Shown in pieces: positions 21,901 through 32,507 of a stretch of DNA of 51,841 nt. How positions within the stretch are numbered: position 1 is the stretch's first letter; every line of letters starts with the position of its first letter. The notes under the pieces are model-generated. The model had not been told where the DNA came from. It did no database searches and worked only from the letters and a program-made list of their open reading frames with translations. The position numbers were made by a program, and so were the translations under genes. The stretch is from Actinomortierella ambigua (Eukaryota; Mortierellomycota; Mortierellomycetes; Mortierellales; Mortierellaceae), in the NCBI GenBank assembly GCA_016098155.1, contig JAAAJB010000228.1:1-51841 (forward strand). The letters are read 5' to 3'.

Positions 21901-24900
21901 AAGCCCTCGACAGGCAGATCAATCGGTAGCGAACAAATAGATTTCTTCCTTCGCTGTGTGCTGGGAGGGCTCAGTGTGCCGGATGCAGCCGCAGCCGCAG
22001 CCTCCTCGTCCTCCAGTGCCTGTAGCCGCTGTTGCTCCAACTGCTCCTGCTCTCGCAGAAGCCGCATTGTCTCCTGACGCTTCTTCATCTCCTCCGCCTC
22101 CTGTTCAATCACCAGCGTAATCTCGTTGGGCGAGATAATGTGACGCGAGACGCTGGCATTGAAGGCCTGATGTTGATGGTACCGCTGTTGCTGTTGCTCG
22201 TGCTGGAGCTGCTCTTGCTGATACTCCAACTCTTGTGCATGCAGAATGTTGGCCACATCCAGAGGAGCATTGGGAGCCTGTTGGAGGGACTGCATGGTGC
22301 GATGGTGGTTCGGAATAAAGACAAAGCCATCCTGCTTCTGACCGAAATCCAAGAAACCCATGCGCAACGGCACTCCTTCGCTAGGTTTTTCCTTGTTTTT
22401 TGTCTTTTTGTTCTTGCTCTCCTTCTCCTTCTCCTTCTCTCTCTCCCTTTCTCTCTCCTTCTCCCTCTCCTTTTCTCTCTCCCTCTCCTTCTTCTCCTCC
22501 TTTTCCCTTTCCTTCTGCTTCTTTTGCTGTTGATGGGCCGGAGGTGGCGGTGCCAAGGGATGGAAGGAGGGCAAGGGAGCGTACAACTGGCTGTCGCGGA
22601 TTCGAGACCGAGGCAGAAGCAGAGGTGCACTCTCGATAACAGAAGGAGGTCGATAAAGGATCGGCTCTCTCGACTCTTGAAGCACAGGCTGAGATGGATC
22701 CGTGTCCCGAGAAAGAGGAAAGATGGCCCGTGCCTGAGACACCTTCAGAGCCTCCTCGATCGCATTCACGGATGGCGACCGCTTGCGATGGTTGTTGTCA
22801 TTGATGGGAGAATAAGTGCGAGGCGATGACGAGGTGGTCGACGACGAAGACAGCGAAGACTTCATTGGCAACGGAGCGACAAAAGGATCTGAAATCTTGA
22901 GCGGAGAGCTCTCCCGATCCCGCTTTTCCTGTAGGCGATTTTTGTTGGAAACGACTTGAAGCGTACTACCGAGACCATCAAACACATCGCGGGAAAGCGA
23001 CACCATCGATTTGGACGACAACCCGTTGCCGACACGCTTCAGCGCTTGCGAGCCCTTGGTACCGCACGAAGTGGTGGAGGACGCTGTTTTGGAGGTTGAT
23101 GCCGAGTTTTTAGTGACAATGCTTCCTCCGGCGCTCGCTGGTGGAGGGCTTAGTGGTGGTGGTGGCGGTACTGGCAGGGATACGCCAAGGCCCGACCGAG
23201 GTCCCGCAGCTAGAAATGGGCCCGGCATATCCTCAGTGGTCGACAGCTCGCCCGTGCTGACAACGGTGTTGGCGGGGCTACTATCCCCCCCTCGATCTAC
23301 CCCCGGATATTCCTCCTGTCTCATCGACTCTTCGAGCCGCTTGAATTCCTCGAGCTTCTTGCGATACTTTTTGTTGTGAAGCGGACATGTCTTGGACTGG
23401 TGAGGACAACCGTTGAAGAGACAGGCACCTGTGAAGATGCCTAGGGTCACACCTCCTGAGCTTCCGTGGTCGCTGGATCCAGTGGCGCTATAACTCGAGC
23501 TCGCGCTGCTATGGATGCGTTCCTTGTGTTGATCCCGGAGGTATTGACTTGTGCCTCCAGGCTCCTTGCCTGCCGTCAGGACACTCAAGTTGGAGGTGCT
23601 GCTGTTGGATGGAAGATAAATAGCTGATCCTGATCCTGATCCAGACCCCGAGCCACCGTGACCGCCACCGCCACCGCCACTGTTGTTGTGACTCGCCAGC
23701 AACCGATTCGCCTCCTTCTCACGAGCCTTGCGCTCCTTCTTTTCCAGCTTGGCCTGCTTCTCCTTCTCCTTCTTCAACTTTGCAGCAGCTCCACCGCCCA
23801 TGAACCCAAACCGAAAGGCGGAGGAGGTATTGCGTTCCGGCGGAGGCCCTTCGGGCGGGCCTTGTGCCAGCATTTCTGCGAGGGTAAGCCCTCGATTGCT
23901 GCCTCCAGTGCTGCCGACACCTGCGACCTCTCCGTTATTGCCTGCGATAGATTCATAGTCTCCATAGCCCTCCCCACCTCTGCGGTCGGCAAGGCCGGCC
24001 GTCGACGTGCCAATCGAAGAACCGATGGTCGACACAGAGGTGAGCGAGGTCGTACTGCCGGAACGCCGGCGTGCCGGACTGCCGGACAGGCTGGAGCGTT
24101 TGTGTGAGTGGTGAGGGCGGTAATGCTGATGGCCTGCAGCAGTAGGCATGATTGGCGAAGCGATCGGAGAGCCTGGCAAGCTCGACGCACCTAATTGGTT
24201 GGATAAGTAAGGTGAGTTGAGATGCGCAAAGTGTATGTGAGGGTGTCGACAAGCAAAGAATGAATAGACGAGAAGAGGGGGGGAAAAGAGAGGGAAGAAA
24301 AGAGAGAGTGAAGAAAAATGAGGAGAGCCAAGTATGAAAGTTAAGAACCTCAATCAGCCGATTTGAATCGGCGACTGGAAACTGAGAGAGAGGAGGGGCC
24401 ACAAGACCGCATTCGGAGAAAAATGTCATCCTGGGAATAGAAACTAGTCTACCCCACTGTCGCCCTGCTTACTCCATCCCTCTTTTGTGCTTGTATTACT
24501 CCTCTCAACATGGATTGCCGACAAACAAAACATAGCGGAGGGTGCACACAAAAGAAAAACCAGAAAAGAAATGCACAGCACACATGCAACAACATTTGGC
24601 TCGATGCATCTTTGCACACAAAGGAAACAAAGAGAGCACACGATCCTGTGCTCGATGACTTCACCCCCCTCTCTCTCTCTCTCTCTCCACCCAGAACCAT
24701 AACCATATTGTTACATGAAAGCTAAAAAAANNNNNNNNCCACTAGAACCAATGTCTTCATAGTAATTTCCGGCTGTTGACGACTGCATACTTGCACGCAA
24801 CGGATTCATGGCGGGTGAACTCAGGATTGTGGTACCTGAGGATGTGCTTATCCGCCTGTTGTGATGACCCACTGATGTGCTACCTGCTGCTGCCGCCTGA

Positions 24901-27900
24901 GCAGCCCAGGGGCGGTTGGCGAAGCCAGAGGGGGGATGGCTTGGGCTGTGAGGGCTTCGGGTACCATGAGGATGATTATTCTTTGCAAGGAATTGTTGCT
25001 CAAATAGATTCTGGGCTGCCACCGGGGAGGAAGGTAAAGAGTGTAGCGGCGAAGGAATCGACGTCTGGGGGGGAGAGACTACCGGTGATGTTGGGGTCGA
25101 GACGGAGACGCAGGTGAATGAATGGGTGGTGGGATGGCGAGGGTGACTGGCTGTCAGCGGAGGCTGTGCCAAGTGTGATGGGTGTTGGTTGTGGTACAGG
25201 ACGGAAGAGGTCGCCGTGCCTTCTGTGGTAGTCATGGCTGAACTTGTCAAGGGCTCGATAGCGATCGAGTCTAAAGGGAGGGCTCCTTGTACGAGGGCTA
25301 GATCGTTCGGGCCCGAGTCAAAAGGGTGCGTGGAAAGGGTGTTCTGGTTGAGTCCAATGTCGGGTTTCCTCGCAGCTATTGCAGACGAGGAGAGCAACAA
25401 CGAGTTGGCAGGCGTGCAAGTGCCTATGGTAGCGGTGGTGGCGGTAGTGGTAGTGAAGTGGGGTGGGGAGGACGGGGCAGAGGAGGATGGGGGAGAAAAG
25501 AGGGAGAGAGAGTTGGACGAGGAGGCGTAAGCCGGATCTTGTCCTTTCTCTTGTACCCGTTCTTGTTCCTGAGGGAGTGTTTGTTGCTGCCCTTGCTCTT
25601 GATGGTGCCGGTGGAGATGAAGGTGAAGATGATGATGTGTATACACTCCGGAATGCTGCAGTCGGCCAAGTACTCGGTCGATAATAGAGTAACCAGCTAC
25701 CACTCCTTCAATGGACTCCTCGTCTTCTTCTGGCTGCCGGTATTGATGGATCGAGTCAAAACTAGGGCGAAGGGGCTGGCATGGGATCGACGGCAACGGA
25801 TCGACTGATGTTTCCTCAATTAATATCTGCAGGGTATGGACCCAAACATGCAAAATACTCAGGGACTCGGCCACAAACAGATGGTGTGGCAGATGCGTGT
25901 GCGGGTTAGTCGATGAAGACGACGAAGAAAGAGAAGCCTGAGAGGGAGAGAGGCGGAAGGCAAGCTTGGACTTTCGTGTAATGTCTGGGCCACTCGAGAG
26001 GTGATTGTACAATCTCAAGTCGAGCAATCCACGAGGGTTGGGATCGTCCTATGTGGGAGGATGTGAACGCAAAGAGAAGAGGAAGGAAGGAAGGCAGAGG
26101 AAGGTTGAAGAAATGAAAAGAGAGAAAAGGAAGAGACAGGAGAGGGGGGAGGGGGAGGGAGGGAGAACGAGGGGATGGGAGAGAATGAGAGGTGGACAAA
26201 GAAACAGGTGGTGAACAAATAAAGAAGGTTGGTTGGCAGAGGGATATTGCAGTGGTGAAGTGGTGGGTGGAGAGGAGAAGATAAGCAAAAGTACTCTAAA
26301 CTTTAGTAACATGGCTCGATTCGACCAACCCAAAACGGCCAAAGGCGGAGGGGAACTCGCTCTTCGAGAGCCTAGGTAGCTATGCAACCGCTCTTATGAA
26401 GCGAGGGGATGGAGAGAAGAGAGAGGGCTTGTCGCAATGTCCATCAAGGATGTACGCTACACATGCCCCGCAGGACAGAATGTGGCATGCCAGTGAGCAG
26501 TGAAACAGGGTGGAGATGCAGCATGTAGCTGTCTGCAATGTGGGCTGTAGGAGGGTGTGTGTGTGTTTGAGTCCATGGATGTGATGCGATCCAGAGATCC
26601 TCTGGATAGTGGGGTACGTGTGCATGGAAGATGATGGCCATTTGTGGAGAGAGGTCGCAGTGGGAGGATTGATTGTCTCTTCCTTTCCTATCCTGTCCTG
26701 TCCCCATTTCTTTAAATCTCCCTTCCAGTCCAGTCATATTTTTCCGGGGTGGCAAGTCGGCAAGGCTAAATAAATGAAAGAAGAGTGCTCTCTCATTGTC
26801 CAACAATCGAGCGACGTTGTTGATGTGCTTACCGGTGAGCGGCTGTAGACAAGGCGGTAGTCACTCCAGAGCACACACCATCGCCGCTTCCACACAAGCT
26901 GCAGTGATCTGGAGCGCTTCTGAAGCCAATCCTGTACTAGGACTCGCGGGGCACCCTGATGGTTGGAAGGGAAACTCACTTGCTCTTCGCCGATGGTCTC
27001 CATGAAACTGCCGCCGCCAAGGGTGGTCGAGCCAGTACTCAAGGTACTACCGCCCGCACTGGAGGCGGCCGCCGTTCTTGTCGCTGCCAGGGATGTCGCA
27101 GACGCTGGAATGGGCGAGGATGTACCTGTTGTACTTGCTGCACTTGTACCTGCATGTGATGCAAGGACTCCATTGTCATCTCCTCGCATCCCTGTTGCGA
27201 GTCAGCAGGACAATCGCGGAATCCATAAAAAAACAAAGAAGCACATCATTAGCACTGCACGTTACCGTACATACCACACTCTGATATCCTCTGTCTTCCC
27301 AGGTTCCTCTTCTCCGTTCGCGAGAGAAGGTACAAGAGAGCAGTACGCCATCCGTAGCAATAGCGAGCAATAGGAGCAAAAGAGAGAGAGAACCCAATAA
27401 AGAGACTGTACCTTTCCCTCGACCGGCTGTCGAGTCACTGCCATAGGTCTGCCTGGAGGACCCATGATTGGGGCTATTACCTCCGCCACCTCCAACATTG
27501 GACCACGTCCATGAACTATTCTTTTTGTGCTTTGCAGGTCTCTCCCTCTGGTCCGAATGACGACGGAAAGCAGGAGGAGAAGACAGTGGCGAAGAGTGCT
27601 GGTCCTTCAAATGTGTTGCAGGCTGCTGTAAGGTGGGCGAGAGGATATAGCCTTCAGTATATCGTAGAGTGTATGGATCTGCCTTGGGCTTGTTGTAATA
27701 GTTGGCCCGATGGTGCCGTAAAAAAGGTAGGGATCGATGGTACGTCGGTGACGACTACAAAGTGACCAAAGAAAAAACAGAGCAAGACATTAGCAGTAGT
27801 CGCAATTAGTGGGCAGCACCTTCTAAAATAAGAGGTATCCGAACACCCATGTTGCATTTTCGCTTTGTGGTTACCAAATGAAGCGCAGTAGGACTGAAGG

Positions 27901-28954
27901 GTCTATCCGGCTCAGTCTGAGAATGTGGCGATGATGACTTCAAGTGGGATCGCGACATGGAACCAGGTGGTCCTGGGGGCAGAGGGGTACGCGGTTGCGG
28001 TTGTGGTTGCGGTTGCGGCTGTGGTTGTGGTTGTGGTTGCGGTTGCAGTTGCGGTTGCGGCTGCGAGGCCATGTCACCTCCAGAACCGTCGAATTGAGAC
28101 GAAGCAGATGGATATCCCCTTCTTGGTTCTGGCGGCACGACATGCTCCGTATATCGATGACTTGGAATGAGCTCGAGTTGGCCCTGTAGCAACTCGCCGA
28201 TGTTGGTGCTGTTATTGGTGGTGGCGGTGGTATTGGTGCCGCTACCGGGCGCCGTGGTGCTACTATTCCGCCTCGACTTGGGACGAAGATATTGATGTTT
28301 CTGCTGATGTTGTTGTCCCGTACTTGTGCTACTGCCGCCTCCTAGAAAAGTCGAGGAAATATAGGATCGCACTGACGAGGCACCTTCTTGATGGTCATCT
28401 CTGGAATGGAGACCATGGATGCTTTGGGCGGGCGAGGGAATATTAGAGTGCATCATGGCTACACGGGGTTGATATCTCGGATCGCTGTCAGTCTGCAGAG
28501 GAGGGGATGGGGTGCGGGCGCGAGAGCGGCGACCAGGGGACTGTTGAGATGTCGGCGTGAGGCTGGACGAGTGCGGGTTAGAGTTGCTGGCATCTGTCAA
28601 GGAAGGATTAGGGTAAGTGGGAGACGGCTGTCGACGGAGGTCGCAAACAGGTGCTGAAGAGACGAGCAGGTCAAACGTCGTCGTGTTGGACGAGAAAGGT
28701 GTGGTATTCGGTGGCGGAGGGGGCCGTTGTTGCGACTGCGAGAGGGCGGTTGAAGGTGCAGAAGACGAAGATGAAGTGGCCGCAAGGCCGCTCGTAATGT
28801 TGAGCTTGCTGATGTGCCCCATGAAACGATGTTTGCGGTGGTGGCCCTTGGACAGTGGTGCTACAGTGGCCGTAGGCGGAGATGGAGGAGGAGAGGGGGC
28901 ATAATCATCCTGTTCAGGAGGGGGCCGGGTAAGGTGCTTGTTGGCGGAAGACAT
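18901..28954 (-). CDS. Giant PH-domain, disorder-rich protein
   Basis: Six inferred exons: 28954-27875, 27754-27412, 27191-26833, 26048 to the gap near 24739, 24190-21263, 21092-18901; all testable phases agree. The protein is about 2,700 residues plus whatever the gap hides. A PH domain is split by an intron around residues 550-670: VQDWLQKRSRSLQLVWKRRW, then LLDLRLYNHLSSGPDI, ending in a tryptophan-containing helix (HVWVHTLQILIEE). The rest is mostly low complexity: poly-S, Q/P/H repeats, a long K/E/R coiled-coil-like run near 22550-22390, and acidic stretches in the last exon. Exon 5 carries a compact Cys/His cluster at about 23440-23380. PH domains bind phosphoinositides or proteins, so a membrane-proximal scaffold is plausible, but no catalytic domain is seen. 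The join across the gap is unverified. Confidence 0.7.
24731..24738. other. Assembly gap (8 N)
   Basis: Eight N bases beside an A run, inside or at the end of exon 4 of the PH-domain gene. The end of that exon and perhaps more coding sequence is missing. The true gap length is unknown. Confidence 0.99.
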
Positions 28955-30266
28955 TTGCTGTGGTGCGTATGAAGGGGGGACCCTTCCCTGGGACGCTCCT
29001 CTGACAAAGCTGTCAAGCTGTCAACTCTGTCAGATGCAGGTGGAGGGGGGATGGCGACAGGAAGGAAACCGGGCACGATGACCAATCGTCCACTACAATG
29101 GCGCGTGTCTGGCAGGACACAACGTGGTTGGGGAGGAGGGTGAGCGCTAACGATAGGATGGGGGATGGGGCAAAAGAAGGCAAGGGAGAAGCGAGAGCAG
29201 CAAACAGAAGGGATACTGCAATTTAAACAAAGAGAAGAGTACAAACAATCAGGCTGCTGCAGGCTTGCAAAGAGAGCCTCCGCGTTGTTGATCGAGAAGG
29301 GAATGTTGCATGCAAGCGACAACTCGGGCTGAAGCGATAGTCTCGGCCAGTGTAGAATGTGTGTATGTGTGTGTTGTGCTGTTGTGTGTGTATGTGTGTG
29401 TGTTGATGAGGGGGTACTGTCCCTGCGGAGAAAGAGAAGTAGAGAGAGAGAGAGAGAAAAGTAGGCAGGCAGAGTGGGAACAAAGGTAATGCAAGGTTAG
29501 ACGGGCAAAGCCTTGTGTTCTGAGCAACAGTTAACAAGGCAATCAAACAGGCGGTGCGAGCGAAAGCCTGCCATAGAGCCCATGATATCCCTGGTGGGGG
29601 ACAGGCAGCAGTGGCCTACCGGAAGGAGCAACAAGGAGAGCGAATGAGGAAGCTGTGACAAATGCAATGCAATACAATGCAATAATGAAGGCGAATGGAA
29701 TGGCACTATCTTTCTCTCTCTCTTTTGTCTGGTGTGTGTCTCTCTCTCGCAGATGACTGACATTCGAACACTGTATAGGCCAATCAGATGAAACGGCCGT
29801 GGTGCCAGCCACTTGGTTGCAAACAACCCTCGATTCTGTGTCTCTCTCTGCTTCCCTCTCTCTCTGTTTCCCTCTATCCTCTCTCTCTGTTTCTTCTGGC
29901 GACCCTATCAGGTACAAACACACCACTTGCATTGCCCTCACCTTCATTGGTGCGGGAGGGGGGGGGAGCTTTATTTGTCACCAAAGCAATGTCCCAGCCC
30001 AAAGAGGACTGGCTCGATCGTGTCCACCTGCCCAGTCCCCGGCAAAATGGGTTCAGTACCAACATGTACTTCTCTTTTGATATATTTGTCGGCCCTCCGC
30101 TGGGTGCTCGATATTAATCCGAAGCACAAAACACATTGCAAAGCGTGTTAGATAGCTTGTATGTTTATATTTACACTGTCAGATCAAGCGAGTTCACTTG
30201 CCCCCGACATTCATTTGTATGGAGAGAGGATCTATAGAAAACAATCGAACATGCGCCGATCTGCCG
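28955..30266. other. Intergenic region, no gene seen
   Basis: The region between the PH-gene start and the ammonium transporter stop. It contains GT and CT tracts near 29360-29460 and 29840-29895. Short frames on both strands are explained by these repeats. It probably holds the PH gene's promoter and 5' UTR and the transporter's 3' UTR. Confidence 0.5.
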
Positions 30267-32507
30267 TTATGGGCGAGCTGCGTGACCACGGCCATCGTCC
30301 GACACTTCATCGCAGTCTGTGCTACTCGTGTCGCCGCCTGCAAGCTCGATCACATCCTTTGACTCTTGTACCATAGCAGCCACTGCACTCTGGACAGCTG
30401 TCTGGGTCGGTGTCGCTGGCTCTGGCGTCGCTGGCTTCAGGTGCAACTCGGCCTTCTCTTCGTCATATGCCGAGATCAAAGGCAAGAAACCATAGGCGGT
30501 CTCGCCCATCTGAGCCATGTCCGTGCCCATCTCCTCCTCATGATCCTTGAGGCGCAGACGAATACCGGGGAAACAGTCCATCAGATACAGGATAACATAC
30601 GTGACAGCAAAGCTCCACAGCGTCACGGAACCAATGGCGGCAAGCTGGACGAGCAGCTGGTGCCAGTTACCATCAAGGCCGCCACCCAAGGGCACATCTG
30701 TCGCTCCGACAGGGTAGCCCAGAGCCATGATCGACTGCTGAGCAAAGATGCCCGTGAGGACCAGACCGAGCAAACCACCAATGTAGTGCACAGCAAACAC
30801 ATCCAGCGCATCGTCAAAGTGGTAGCGCGACTTCCACGAAACACCCAGGTTGCAAATACCGCCACCCAGGAGGCCAAAGACCAGAGCAGACGAGCCCGAG
30901 ACAAAGCCAGAGCCAGGTGTGATCGTTGCCAGACCGGAAATCGCACCAGTACAGAATCCAATGAGCGACATCTTCTTGGCATGGCGGTAGTCCAGCAGCA
31001 CCCAGACAAGACCGCCGACACAGGCTGCAATGTGCGAGTTGATGATCGTCTGCACGCCGCGGGCGTTGGCAGCCAAGGCAGAACCACCGTTAAAGCCATA
31101 CCAGCCGAACCACAAGAGACCGGTGCCGATAAAGACAAACGAGACATTGTGGGGGACCGTCGAGGGATGGTTGTAGTCCTTGCGCTTGCCAATCACCAGG
31201 GCATAGGCGACAGCAGCTGCACCAGACGAGATATGGACGGGCGTACCACCCGCATAGTCCATGACACCCATCTTGGTCAACCAACCGTTGGGGCCCCAGA
31301 CCCAGTAGGTGACAACATCGTACACAAGAGTCGACCAGACAAACAGGAACAAGATCGATGGTCCAATACGCATACGCTCAGCAGAGGCACCATAGGCGAG
31401 CGCAGGAGTAATGGCGGCAAAGATCATCTGGAAGATGAAGAAGGCCGACGAAGGGATGCTTGGGGCACTGGGGTGGGGGTTCCAGCCAATGCCCTTGCCG
31501 AAAAAGTGGTCAAAGTTACCAATGAAGGGACCACCAGTCGTACTGAACGTCAAAGAGAATCCCCAAAAGTACCACTATTGTCCACAGAGGGGTAAAAAGA
31601 AAGAAAAAGGCTAAAGTCAGTGAACAGGTTCTCTAATCCAAAACGCCCCCGAGTAGAGATAACGCTTGGCAGTCACTCGGCGACTTTGGAAGCAGGCGGA
31701 TGGACGATAAGGAAAGAAGAAAAGGCAAGTAGCAAAGTAACAAAGTAGGAAAAAAAAACTAGGAGGGAGACAGACAGGAGATAGAGATGGTGTGTGTCTG
31801 GTGTGTGTGTGTGTGCTGTGAGAGAAAGAGACAGAGTTGCGTACTGCAGAGGGCATCCAGGAGAGGTCGCCTCCGTTGAAACATGAATATTGCTAGTCCC
31901 TTTCTTAGCATACTGATTGATCCCTTTATCTGCCGTTGGCTTGGACCAAGTTCGGATCAATGCTCATGAAAATCCCTCAAGATACACCCGTTCTTTTGGC
32001 ACGGGGGCACCCATGGAAGGAAGGGGGGAAGAACGAGTAAGAAGAGAAGGAATATGCATGGGTAGCAGTCTTACTTGGATAGAGACAACGGCGACGGCAA
32101 TCATCGTGAGGAACATGAGCGACAGAGCATTCTTGGCTCGGGCCATGCCAGCATAGAAGAGGCCGAGGCCAGGACACTATTTCGGATAGGTCACAGATGT
32201 TAGTTAAAAGTCCATTCTCGCTAACAAGATCATGAGCATGCCTCAATTGATCTCTTGACGACGAAAGAAAAGAAAATGTCGACCTACCATGAGGAACACC
32301 AACGCTGTGGATGTCTGTGCATGATGGAGCAAAGTGGGGTATGTGTGAGTGAGTGAGTGAGCGATAGAGAGGGTGTAGACTTTGAGTCATTGTACCACTG
32401 TCGGAGTGGCCACGCGAGATACAAGGTTGAAAAATGTCCACGGATGCAATCCTTACCAACACCCAGGCGATATCACCGGGTTTGTATTCAGGCTGAGCAG
32501 CGTCCAT
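30267..32507 (-). CDS. Ammonium transporter (Amt/Mep family)
   Basis: Four exons join in phase 0: 32507-32457, 32314-32288, 32176-32075, 31574-30267, total 495 residues. The start MDAAQPEYKPGDIAWVL is followed by TSTALVFLM and then CPGLGLFYAGMARAKNALS, the classic first-helix motif. The channel pair of histidines is present (GGTPVHISSG and FAVHYIGGLLG), as are the conserved aspartate in GVMDYAGG and the phenylalanine gate region FQMIFAAITPAL. The Amt/Mep family moves ammonium across the plasma membrane, and some members act as nitrogen sensors in fungi. Having His at the first twin-His site fits the Mep2-type class more than yeast Mep1/3, which carry Glu there. The cytoplasmic tail is moderately long and acidic, rich in S/T/D, which could be regulatory. 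Exon 2 is only 27 bp. Confidence 0.95.

Noticed and set aside
22032..22829. 265-codon plus-strand frame rich in leucine
   Set aside because: Mirror of the Q/E/K-rich run of the PH gene; poly-leucine arises from CTC/CTG complements.
30366..31595. 409-codon plus-strand frame
   Set aside because: Lies exactly antisense to the ammonium transporter exon. Its composition is the mirror of a conserved membrane protein, so it is a codon-bias shadow.
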